Assembly: GCF_007991455.1 (NCBI RefSeq)
Contig: NZ_BJYJ01000009.1
Coordinates: 109,693-173,692 of the forward strand
Origin: Chryseobacterium hagamense
GTDB taxonomy: Bacteria > Bacteroidota > Bacteroidia > Flavobacteriales > Weeksellaceae
Reading direction: 5' to 3'
DNA length: 64,000 bases
Part shown: piece by piece, positions 16,928 through 24,785 of the stretch
How positions within the stretch are numbered: the stretch's first letter is position 1
How the letters are laid out: every line of letters starts with the position of its first letter
Position numbers and translations under genes: made by a program
Notes under the pieces: model-generated
What the model was told of the DNA's origin: nothing
The model's database searches: none
What the model saw: the letters and a program-made list of their open reading frames with translations, nothing else

Positions 16928-18633
16928 TACCTTGCCCAAAGGACCGCTTTATAAAAACCTCCGGGATTCGTACCCGTTAACTGGGGCAGGCAATTATTTC
17001 CGCTTGGTGTACCTGTACCATAGCTTTGGCCGATTGAATTTCCCGAACCCCAGGCAGCACTGGGAACACCTTTAACGCCGATACCAATACCGAAATCTGC
17101 CGTATTGAATACTTCATAAGTCTCATTATTCAGAACAGTTCCAAAACGTGCGGCACCGAAGTTGGCGGTTCCTATATTTATACCGTTGGCCATGGCTCCC
17201 GTTAACCAGGTATAAGCATTTCCCGGCGAATAATAAGTCGAGGGAACACCATTTACGGTGCAGGGCTGGTTTAGGTACTGATTGGCAACATTCGAATTGA
17301 TTGTTGAATTGGCCAGTGCTTTAGGAGTTCCTGCCGTAGGTACGGTGAAAGGGGTAAGGTCAGGCGTTGTCACAAAATCTACCCAGAAATCTTTTGCCGT
17401 AAGATAGTTGTATGCCGGATACAGCGCGTTGGCAGTGCTGGCATTGGTAATATCAAAATCGGAAGCATTGAATACAGCCCCTGAAGACCAGATTCCCGAA
17501 CTGTATTGGAAATCGCTGTTGTTGTTCATTGATTTCAGGATTAAAGTCCATCCGCCGCCGTTATCGGTCATGTTACAGTATACCTGCTCGGCACAGTAAG
17601 CGTTTCCGCTTCCGTCCGGATCGATCCAGTAGGTGCCGTTCCCGGTAGATAATCCCGAATCCAGGATCTCTTTACAGGAAGATTTCAGGTTTCCGATATT
17701 TACGCCCGCCGGAACTACCGTAATGGTTTTGGTAAAAGTCTTGGTTCCGCAGGAAGCACTGCTGAAAGTTGCGGAAACGGTATACGAACCAATAGCTGCA
17801 CCCGGGGATGCCGTTAAGGTAGTGGATGGTGTATTGGTACTGCTGAAAGTCATTCCTGCAGATGGAGATACCGACCAGCTGATGACCGATGACCCGGTAT
17901 ATAATCCCAAAGAAAGCGATGTACTTTCTCCCGGCGCGATGGCGCACGGGTTGGCAACAATTCCTGAAACGGCACCATCAATGGCGATGTCTACGGTATT
18001 GCTGTACACTGCTCCGCAGTAATTGGCTGCAGCCCTGCGGTATTTTGTAGGAATGGTTAAAGAAGGAGGATCATAATTCTGGATATTATTTGTGCCCGGG
18101 GCCGCTGTCCATGTAGTTCCTCCGTCTGTACTCTGCTGCCAGGTATAGACAACCGTGCCGCCAAGTCCGGGATCTGCCGCCGAGGATGTAAACACTCCGG
18201 GATCATATCCCGCACAGCCATAAGGCTGATTGTGGGATATTACTCCCGGCTTAAGATCGGGATTACAGCCGCCGGATGAATTTCCGGAAATGGAACTGAT
18301 GCTCCTCATCCGTACGACACCTGTAGAGGCATCAACAGTAAGTAAAGAGTCAGTTTTCTGTGCATTGATTAATCCGTTAATCTTTAAAGGATTGGCCGGA
18401 GCAACCACATGAAGCTTATTGGAAGGATTTACAGTACCTACCCCTACATTTCCTGCCGAAGTGATTACAAAATCATTATTCTGCTGCAAAGTGGTAGGGA
18501 TACCGGTTGCAGGATTATCCTTTCCCGCATCTACATGAAAGGTTCCCTGCGGATTTTTTGTATTGATTCCAACCTGAGAATATATATTCACCCCTACAAA
18601 GATCAGGGTACAAATTATTAATTTATTATTCAT
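16927..18633 (-). CDS. fibrinogen-domain surface protein 2
   Basis: A 568-aa exported protein: signal peptide (MNNKLIICTLIFVGVNIYSQ), then the QVGINTKNPQGTFHVD start typical of Bacteroidota surface or fibre-like proteins, an Ig-like Cys-containing middle (TWQQSTDGGTTW), and a C-terminal fibrinogen-related domain (SCKEILDSG, YWIDPDGSG, VYCNMTDNGGGWTLILKS). It is a tandem paralog of the preceding gene (31-nt gap), near identical in the middle but divergent in the last ~100 residues, which suggests binding-specificity variation. No PorSS C-terminal sorting domain is obvious. It overlaps the redoxin gene. Confidence 0.85.
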   Translation of the reverse strand: MNNKLIICTLIFVGVNIYSQVGINTKNPQGTFHVDAGKDNPATGIPTTLQQNNDFVITSAGNVGVGTVNPSNKLHVVAPANPLKINGLINAQKTDSLLTVDASTGVVRMRSISSISGNSSGGCNPDLKPGVISHNQPYGCAGYDPGVFTSSAADPGLGGTVVYTWQQSTDGGTTWTAAPGTNNIQNYDPPSLTIPTKYRRAAANYCGAVYSNTVDIAIDGAVSGIVANPCAIAPGESTSLSLGLYTGSSVISWSVSPSAGMTFSSTNTPSTTLTASPGAAIGSYTVSATFSSASCGTKTFTKTITVVPAGVNIGNLKSSCKEILDSGLSTGNGTYWIDPDGSGNAYCAEQVYCNMTDNGGGWTLILKSMNNNSDFQYSSGIWSSGAVFNASDFDITNASTANALYPAYNYLTAKDFWVDFVTTPDLTPFTVPTAGTPKALANSTINSNVANQYLNQPCTVNGVPSTYYSPGNAYTWLTGAMANGINIGTANFGAARFGTVLNNETYEVFNTADFGIGIGVKGVPSAAWGSGNSIGQSYGTGTPSGNNCLPQLTGTNPGGFYKAVLWAR

Positions 18634-18664
18634 GAATTATTTAATTATAGATTAATAAGATGAA

Positions 18665-20356
18665 TTATCTGGCCCAAAGGATCGCTTTGTAAAAACCATT
18701 TCCGTTTGTCCCCGTGTAAATACTGCAGCTTTGTATACAATCTAAGCATGTGCTGTTACCGGATGATATATTTCCGGCTGAGCTCTGCTGAATATTCGCT
18801 ATTCCGATACCAATTCCTGAATCGGAAGTATTAAAAATCTCATTGTTTTCGTTATTTGTCATTACTCCAAATCTTATGGAAATAACACTGGATCCCAGAT
18901 TTATTCCGTTCCCGGATCCTCCTTTTTCAATTGTATAAGCATTTGCAGGCGTAAAGTAGGTACTGTTGATTCCATTATTCTGACAGGCCTGATTAAGATA
19001 CTGATTAGCAATATTGGCATTCAGTGTTGCGTTAGCCAGTGTCTTTGGCGTTCCGGCTGTAGGTACTGTAAAAGGGGTAAGATCAGGCGTTGTCACAAAA
19101 TCTACCCAGAAATCTTTTGCAGATAAATAATTATATGGTTTATACAATGCATTTGCCGTACTGGAATTGGTAAGATCAAAATCGGAAGTATTAAATACGG
19201 CTCCTGAAGCCCAAAGTCCTGAATTGTATTTAAAATCGCTGTTGTTGTTCATCGATTTCAGGATCAGGGTCCATCCGCCGCCGTTATCGGTCATGTTACA
19301 GTATACCTGTTCGGCACAATAGGCGTTTCCGCTTCCGTCCGGATCAATCCAATAGGTTCCGTTTCCTGTGGATAATCCCGAATCCAGGATCTCTTTACAG
19401 GAAGTTTTCAGATTCCCTACGTTTACTCCCGCCGGAACCACGGTGATGGTTTTCGTAAAGGATTTGTTTCCGCATCCCGGGCTGGTTATCGTAGCTGTTA
19501 CCGTATAAGATCCGACGGCAGCACCTGAAGAGGCTGTCAGTGTTGTAGTGGTCGTATTCGTACTGCTGAAAGTCATCCCTGTAGAAGGAGATACCGACCA
19601 GCTGATAACGGAAGATCCGGTAAACAGCCCTATCGACAGCGAGGTGCTTTCACCCGGAGCAAGAGCGCATGGGGTAGCTACAATTCCAGAACTAGCTCCG
19701 TCTATGGCAATATCTACCGTATTGGTATACACTACGCCACAATAATTGGCCGCTGCCCTGCGGTATTTGGTAGGAATGGTTAAAGCGGGAGGATCATAAT
19801 TCTGCACATTGTTGGTGCCGGATGCTGCTGTCCATGTCGTTCCCCCGTCGGTACTCTGCTGCCAGGTATAAGCTATGCTTCCGCCGATTCCGGGATCTGC
19901 CGCCGATGAGGTGAATACTCCGGGATCATATCCTGAACATCCATAAGGCTGGTTGTGGGAGATAGTCCCTGATTTTATACCCGGATTACAGGTGCTGGAG
20001 GAACTTCCGGAAATGGAATTGATGCTTCTCATCCTTACGACTCCGGTAGAGGCATCTACGGTAAGTAGGGAGTCCGTTTTTTGTGCATTAACGAGTCCGT
20101 TCAGGCGCAGAGGATTGGAGGCAGCCACAACATGCAGTTTATTTGTAGGGGCAATGGTGGCGATTCCCGTAGCACCCGTAGAAGTCACCACAAAATCATT
20201 GCTTTGCTGTGCCGTTGTAGGTACACCGGTTGCCGGATTGTCTTTTCCTCCATCCACATGAAAGATTGCCTGCGGGTTATTGGTGTTGATTCCCACCTGG
20301 GAATACATAGCTGCCGAACAGGTAAACGCAGCAGCAATAAATAAGTTTTTTTTCAT
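18665..20356 (-). CDS. fibrinogen-domain surface protein 1, first gene of the switched operon
   Basis: A 563-aa exported protein from ATG 20354-20356 (MKKNLFIAAAFTCSAAMYSQ signal peptide). A longer frame start at 20443 lies in the 5' leader and lacks a signal peptide. Order: QVGINTNNPQ N-terminal region, Ig-like middle (about 125-310) with several cysteines, and a fibrinogen-related domain from about residue 312 (SCKEILDSG, VYCNMTDNGGGWTLILK). Its leader reaches the left inverted repeat at 20468-20488. In the present orientation I find no promoter facing it, so it is predicted OFF. Confidence 0.85.
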   Translation of the reverse strand: MKKNLFIAAAFTCSAAMYSQVGINTNNPQAIFHVDGGKDNPATGVPTTAQQSNDFVVTSTGATGIATIAPTNKLHVVAASNPLRLNGLVNAQKTDSLLTVDASTGVVRMRSINSISGSSSSTCNPGIKSGTISHNQPYGCSGYDPGVFTSSAADPGIGGSIAYTWQQSTDGGTTWTAASGTNNVQNYDPPALTIPTKYRRAAANYCGVVYTNTVDIAIDGASSGIVATPCALAPGESTSLSIGLFTGSSVISWSVSPSTGMTFSSTNTTTTTLTASSGAAVGSYTVTATITSPGCGNKSFTKTITVVPAGVNVGNLKTSCKEILDSGLSTGNGTYWIDPDGSGNAYCAEQVYCNMTDNGGGWTLILKSMNNNSDFKYNSGLWASGAVFNTSDFDLTNSSTANALYKPYNYLSAKDFWVDFVTTPDLTPFTVPTAGTPKTLANATLNANIANQYLNQACQNNGINSTYFTPANAYTIEKGGSGNGINLGSSVISIRFGVMTNNENNEIFNTSDSGIGIGIANIQQSSAGNISSGNSTCLDCIQSCSIYTGTNGNGFYKAILWAR

Positions 20357-20467
20357 TGATTGTAAAAATTTATGGTATAAATTAATTTTTCTAAATGCAT
20401 CTGTAGAAGAGGGAGATCGATGTTCTGACAGAATCGTTTTCATTTACTTTCATATTGTCTTTTTATC

Positions 20468-20488
20468 ATTAGTCTTTCTTAGACTAAT
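20468..20488. repeat. left inverted repeat of the invertible segment
   Basis: 21 bp: ATTAGTCT, 5-bp core TTCTT, AGACTAAT. It is the exact reverse complement of 20687-20707. The internal dyad of 8-bp half-sites around an asymmetric core is what a tyrosine-recombinase site looks like. Confidence 0.9.
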
Positions 20489-20651
20489 CTGAAGTCTTAT
20501 GATATTATAATTGAACTGATTAAATAAAAGAGTTATTTATATTTTTATAATCATTATCCCATCGTGAGCATATGTTATAAAATATATTTTTAATTCCGGA
20601 TTTTAATATATTGTTACAAATATTTAACTGACAATAATTTACAGGTATCTA

Positions 20652-20682
20652 TTTGGGCAATTAAAATTAATTTATATCTTTG
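20652..20682 (+). promoter_or_regulatory. invertible Bacteroidota promoter, now facing the recombinase
   Basis: TTTG at 20652-20655, 19-bp spacer, TATCTTTG at 20675-20682: a full match to the TTTG-N19-TAnnTTTG consensus. The start point would fall within or just before the right inverted repeat. It reads rightward in this assembly; inversion would point it at the operon starting at 20356. Confidence 0.85.
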
Positions 20683-20686
20683 CAAC

Positions 20687-20707
20687 ATTAGTCTAAGAAA
20701 GACTAAT
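20687..20707. repeat. right inverted repeat of the invertible segment
   Basis: 21 bp: ATTAGTCT, core AAGAA, AGACTAAT. Exact reverse complement of 20468-20488. Confidence 0.9.
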
Positions 20708-20716
20708 TATTTGTAT

Positions 20717-20724
20717 TATTTTTG
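20717..20724 (+). promoter_or_regulatory. possible second -7 box TATTTTTG before the recombinase
   Basis: TAnnTTTG match outside the invertible segment, 32 bp before the ATG at 20757, without a clear -33 element. If used, the recombinase would be made in both orientations. Confidence 0.35.
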
Positions 20725-20756
20725 ATATTATTTTCAAGAATATTTAATCTTATACT

Positions 20757-21986
20757 ATGGTTTTTTCTTTTTTTTTATCTAAAAAAGCATCCGGATCCGG
20801 ACACCGGATTTATATCTCCTACACCGCTTCTGTTTCCGGAAATAAAATCTGTAAACTTCCGCTAGGTCTTTTTATCGCCAAAGAAGAATGGGATCAAGAG
20901 AAGCAACGCCCCTTAAACATCTATTGTAAAAAATACAAAAGGCTTTATGCAGCTCTCAATACCATTAAGATCAGAATTGCAGAACTTCTTCAGGAAAAAC
21001 CGGATCTTTCCCTTAAAACCATTTCGGCAGCGATCAGAAAACTAGGATTTGAAGAGAATACAAGCTTTACTGACGGTCATTTCCTTTCTCTGATGAATGA
21101 TTATCTGGAATTAAAGAAAAACTCGGTAAGCCTTTCCACTTTCCGCCGCTACCAGGTTTTTATGCGTTTGATGGAAAAGTTTGAAGGCTATCTTTGCCGG
21201 CGGATTCTTCCGGAAGACATCGACAGCTTTTTTATCAGGAGTTTCTATGCTTTCGGGAGAGAAGAGCAATATACCGAAAGTACACTCAACAGAAGCGCAG
21301 AGTTTATTAAAACCATCCTGAATTTTGCCGAAACAAAAGGGATCAGAACCCATGTCCGACAGATAGAGATACCCAGATCAAAAGTACAGAGAAAAGTACT
21401 GATCCTGGATGAAAAAGAGATAAAGAAAATCAAGCAGGCCAGGACGCCCAGGAGACTGCAGCAGGCCAAGGACTGGCTGGTCATCAGCTGTTATACCGGA
21501 CAGCGGATCTCGGATTTCATGAAATTCGGCAGCAGCCAGATCATTACCATAGACGGGAAAAAGTGTATTTCCTTCATTCAGCAGAAAACACATAAAGAAA
21601 TTGTTTTACCCCTTCACCCGATTGTCCTGAAGATTATGGGGCGGTACGGAAACGGCTTTCCCAAGCCTCTGGATCCGGGTAGCTATAATGAACAGATCAA
21701 GGAAGTAGCAGCTATTGCCCGGATTGACACTCCGGTAAAGATCCGGAAAAGAATCGGGTTCCGCAGCAGGGAACTTGACACGGAGAAATGGCAGAACATC
21801 AGCAGCCATATCGGAAGAAGGAGCTTCGCCTCGAATTTCTACGGCAAGATCCCTACTCCGCTTCTGATGCAGGCCACCGGCCACAGCACCGAGCAGATGT
21901 TCCTGAATTACATTAATCCGGTCAACCATGCCAGGGTGATCAGCCTGGGAAATTATTTTGAGAAAATTTATGCGGAAGGGGCTTGA
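20757..21986 (+). CDS. tyrosine site-specific recombinase (candidate DNA invertase)
   Basis: A 409-aa phage-integrase-family recombinase with the Bacteroidota layout: N-terminal arm-type DNA-binding region (about 1-100), SAM-like core-binding domain (about 105-200), and C-terminal catalytic domain. All catalytic residues are visible: R250 (TGQRISD), K277 (QQKTHK), H351 and R354 (HIGRR), H376 (TGHST) and the nucleophile Y385 (FLNY). It sits 49 bp from the right inverted repeat and no phage or conjugative genes are nearby, so a local invertase role is favoured over element integration. The invertible promoter currently reads into it. Confidence 0.92.
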   Translation: MVFSFFLSKKASGSGHRIYISYTASVSGNKICKLPLGLFIAKEEWDQEKQRPLNIYCKKYKRLYAALNTIKIRIAELLQEKPDLSLKTISAAIRKLGFEENTSFTDGHFLSLMNDYLELKKNSVSLSTFRRYQVFMRLMEKFEGYLCRRILPEDIDSFFIRSFYAFGREEQYTESTLNRSAEFIKTILNFAETKGIRTHVRQIEIPRSKVQRKVLILDEKEIKKIKQARTPRRLQQAKDWLVISCYTGQRISDFMKFGSSQIITIDGKKCISFIQQKTHKEIVLPLHPIVLKIMGRYGNGFPKPLDPGSYNEQIKEVAAIARIDTPVKIRKRIGFRSRELDTEKWQNISSHIGRRSFASNFYGKIPTPLLMQATGHSTEQMFLNYINPVNHARVISLGNYFEKIYAEGA

Positions 21987-21987
21987 C

Positions 21988-22247
21988 TAACGTGAACCCG
22001 AAGAAGAACCGAGCTGAAAGGCTGGAAGAGGGAAGCTGGATGCCTGAAGTCTCACCGGTCAAAGATAGGTCCGGAGGCCTTAATCATCAAACTAAATCTT
22101 TTGTCATTTTATCAGAGGAAGTTCTTATTTAATCCTGAATAAAAGAATCTTGGTTTATTTTTAAACCAAACTCTGATTTATACTGTCTTAAGGTTCCGAA
22201 GGGACGGCTTATTACAGGACAGGATAAATCCTGACAGCAGCGTGAAC
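21988..22247 (+). repeat. dispersed ~260-bp intergenic element, copy 1
   Basis: Begins TAACGTGAAC just after the recombinase stop and ends AGCGTGAAC. Conserved blocks are GGCTGGAAGAG, GGATGCC, ATCATCAAACT, TTTATCAGA, TAATCCT and ACAGGA-AGGATAAA-TCCTG. It aligns end to end with the minus-strand copy at 37245-37499 and partly with 28015-28120. Confidence 0.75.
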
Positions 22248-22414
22248 ATTCCATCGTTCTGCCAAAAGGAATTTTATTTAAAATCCGGACTTAATTAGCC
22301 TTAATCTACCCAATCAATCAAACAAATAAATGCAAACTGAAGGCGATCGATTTAGGGTTAATTAAAGACCGGAGCAGCCGGACCGGTTGATCAGAACAAA
22401 TTTATTGGTACCGC

Positions 22415-22450
22415 AAAAAATAACCCGCTCCAAAGAGCAGGCTATTCTAT
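22415..22450 (-). terminator. terminator of the DedA gene
   Basis: 12-bp imperfect stem between 22419-22430 (AATAACCCGCTC) and 22435-22446 (GAGCAGGCTATT), with a T-run on the minus strand. Confidence 0.8.
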
Positions 22451-22468
22451 ATTTATTATTTGTAATTG

Positions 22469-23176
22469 TTATTTTTCGTCCTCATCGAAATTGTGGTTTT
22501 CATATTTCGAAAAATCCTGTTTTTTGCCGAATAAAAATTTAATGATAATCGGAACGGTGGTTATCAGAACAATAACGATGATAATAAGTTCCAGCTTTTT
22601 CTTCAGGTCGATTCCGAACTGGTCGATGAACAGCTTGTCCAGGTAATGCCCGGCAAAAATCAGCAGAAAAGACCAGAGCACCGCACCGATGACGTTGTCT
22701 CTTAAGAAATCTCTTTTATCCATTTTCACAATCCCTGCTACAATCGGGGTAAAGGTACGGACTACCGGTAAAAACCTGGCCATAATAACCGCCAGGGCAC
22801 CGTTTTTCTCGAAAAAATCGTGGGCCTGATAAAGATATTTCTTCTTGAAGAGCCAGTTGTCCGGTTTCTTATACAGGGCAGAACCTGCTTTTCTTCCGAA
22901 ATAATAGCCCACCTCATTGCCGACAATGGCTGCCAAAGCTACGGATGAAGCCAGGATAAATGTGTCCAGGAAATCACTTCCGGTAGAACCGAAAGTCGCC
23001 TCGATAATATCGATCGAATAAATTCCCGAAACGAAAAGCAACGAATCTCCCGGTAAAAAAAATCCTATAAAAAGACCGGTCTCGGCAAAAATAATAAACA
23101 GGATCAGCCAAAACCCACCCAGTTTGATGTAGAACTCGGGATTTAATAAATCTTTCCAATTGTTGTAATCTTCCAT
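22469..23176 (-). CDS. DedA family membrane protein
   Basis: A 235-aa inner-membrane protein of the DedA/VTT family, whose members act as lipid flippases or support envelope homeostasis and proton-motive force. Signatures: ETGLFIGFFLPGDSLLFVSG in the first part, GNEVGYYFGRKAG, and FEKNGALAVIMARFLPVVRTFTPIVAGI with the conserved Arg pair, then two C-terminal membrane segments and an acidic tail. Single gene with its own terminator. The exact lipid substrate is unknown. Confidence 0.9.
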   Translation of the reverse strand: MEDYNNWKDLLNPEFYIKLGGFWLILFIIFAETGLFIGFFLPGDSLLFVSGIYSIDIIEATFGSTGSDFLDTFILASSVALAAIVGNEVGYYFGRKAGSALYKKPDNWLFKKKYLYQAHDFFEKNGALAVIMARFLPVVRTFTPIVAGIVKMDKRDFLRDNVIGAVLWSFLLIFAGHYLDKLFIDQFGIDLKKKLELIIIVIVLITTVPIIIKFLFGKKQDFSKYENHNFDEDEK

Positions 23177-23261
23177 ACCTTTTGATAAGCAACAAAAATA
23201 GGATTAATAAACGTCAAAAGGAAATATATTGTAAGATTTTAACGAAATTTAAAAATACCTT

Positions 23262-24374
23262 TTATAAGTCCATATCGTCGTCTGAAACAGCCGTTCCATC
23301 GGCCATCAGGAAGGCTTTCAGGAAAGGCGTAAGATTTCCGTTCATTACAGAATCCACATCCGAAGTTTCAAAGCCGGAGCGTACATCTTTTACCAGTTTG
23401 TAAGGATGCATAACGTAATTCCTGATCTGGCTGCCCCACTCGATTTTCATTTTGTTGGCTTCAATTTCATTACGGGCTTTCAGCCGTTCTTCCAGTTCCA
23501 TTTCATATAATCTTGAACGGAGCAACTGCATCGCTTTTTCCTTATTCTGAAGCTGTGAACGGGATTCGGAGTTTTCAATGATGATTCCTGTCGGGGCGTG
23601 ACGGAGACGGACCGCCGTTTCCACCTTGTTGACGTTCTGTCCCCCCGCTCCGGAAGACCGCATCGTCTCAAATGAAATATCGGCCGGATTGATGTTGATC
23701 TCAATGGTATCATCCACCAGAGGATAAACATATACCGATACGAAACTGGTATGTCGCTTGGCATTGGAATCGAAAGGGGAAATCCTTACCAACCGGTGAA
23801 CGCCGTTTTCACCTCTCAGGTAGCCAAAGGCAAACTCTCCTTCTATTTCCAGGGTTACGGTTTTCACACCGGCTACATCGCCTTCCTGGAAATTGAGTTC
23901 ACGGATTTTATAACCCTGCTTTTCCGCCCACATTGTATACATCCTCATCAGCATGGAAGCCCAGTCGCAACTTTCCGTTCCTCCGGCTCCGGCTGTAATC
24001 TGAAGCACTGCCGAAAGTTCGTCCCCTTCGTTGGAAAGCATGTTTTTGAATTCCAGGTCTTCGATTTTTTCCACCAACTGAGGAAAGGTGGCATCCAGTT
24101 CCTTTTCGGAATCAGGATCTTCCTTTGCAAATTCCACCAGGACCTGCAGGTCTTCAAACCGGGTATTGATTTCATCATAGGCTTCCACCCATTTTTTCTT
24201 GGAACGGAGCTGCTTCAGGAAGGCCTCCGCCGTTTTGGGATTGTCCCAGAATTCGGGTGCAGCCGTTTTTTCATCGTCATTGGCAATTTCAATCTTCTTC
24301 TTGTCGATCTGAAGATATTTATGGAGGTCGTCAATCCTTGATTGGATTTCTTTTATCTGGTCGTTGTTGATCAC
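23262..24374 (-). CDS. prfB: peptide chain release factor 2
   Basis: A 370-aa RF2 that terminates translation at UAA and UGA. The peptide-anticodon SPF is at residues 199-201 and the GGQ catalytic loop at 244-246 ([13 protein letters not shown]). The N-terminal coiled-coil reads through [16 protein letters not shown] without interruption, so the programmed +1 frameshift and in-frame UGA of many bacterial prfB genes are absent; autoregulation by that route is not possible here. Single minus-strand gene. Confidence 0.96.
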   Translation of the reverse strand: MINNDQIKEIQSRIDDLHKYLQIDKKKIEIANDDEKTAAPEFWDNPKTAEAFLKQLRSKKKWVEAYDEINTRFEDLQVLVEFAKEDPDSEKELDATFPQLVEKIEDLEFKNMLSNEGDELSAVLQITAGAGGTESCDWASMLMRMYTMWAEKQGYKIRELNFQEGDVAGVKTVTLEIEGEFAFGYLRGENGVHRLVRISPFDSNAKRHTSFVSVYVYPLVDDTIEININPADISFETMRSSGAGGQNVNKVETAVRLRHAPTGIIIENSESRSQLQNKEKAMQLLRSRLYEMELEERLKARNEIEANKMKIEWGSQIRNYVMHPYKLVKDVRSGFETSDVDSVMNGNLTPFLKAFLMADGTAVSDDDMDL

Positions 24375-24740
24375 GATTTCTTATTTCCTGCAAAAATAAG
24401 AAATTTTTATTCCGTTATTGCCGTATCTTGTCGGTTTGGGATTAAAATGCAGAGGTCCGGTACTGTTGGTTGGATTATAATGCCTGTATAGTTGTTGAAT
24501 TGCACAAGACGCAAGAAAACTGAATCATGTTGCTGCTGCTGAAAGGCGCAAGGAATCTGACGCTGTCAAATTTCGACACCCCGAATATTAACTTTAAATT
24601 TCATGCTTTACAAAATCAGCAGTATGCAATTTTATCAGAGATGAAATCCTGGCGCCTTACAGCATGAAGTATTCAAAAGTTTTGCGCCTTAGCGATTTTC
24701 CAATATTATTCGTAATGTAAATTCACAGTAGTGTAAGCTC
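24375..24740. other. non-coding spacer with repeat-like debris
   Basis: About 365 bp without a convincing gene. It contains degenerate repeat-like phrases (for example around 24690-24706, TTTTGCGCCTTAGCG) and leads into a TGACCATTCAC repeat unit at 24741-24785. Confidence 0.5.
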
Positions 24741-24785
24741 ACAATTGACCATTCACTTGCGGAGCAAAATTCACCATTCACCATC
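24741..24785. repeat. TGACCATTCAC-family intergenic repeat, copy 2
   Basis: TGACCATTCACTTGC, then GGAGCAAAATTCACCATTCAC. Near match to 9397-9433. It abuts and slightly overlaps the 3' end of the AAA protein gene (24784). Confidence 0.6.

Larger units (their letters stand above)
20468..20707. mobile_element. 240-bp invertible promoter segment
   Basis: Two perfect 21-bp inverted repeats enclose a 198-bp AT-rich non-coding segment that carries one outward promoter at its right end. The recombinase gene starts 49 bp to the right; the surface-protein operon starts 112 bp to the left. Inversion would turn the promoter from the recombinase to the surface operon. The arrangement is analogous to the phase-variable capsule and surface promoters of Bacteroides, which are flipped by serine or tyrosine recombinases. 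Confidence 0.85.

Noticed and set aside
20757..21986. Recombinase as the integrase of a mobile element or prophage
   Set aside because: No tRNA attachment site, phage, relaxase or transfer genes are nearby, while cognate-looking inverted repeats lie 49 bp upstream. Not fully excluded.
23262..24374. Programmed frameshift in prfB
   Set aside because: The reading frame is continuous through the usual site ([11 protein letters not shown]) and no in-frame UGA is present.
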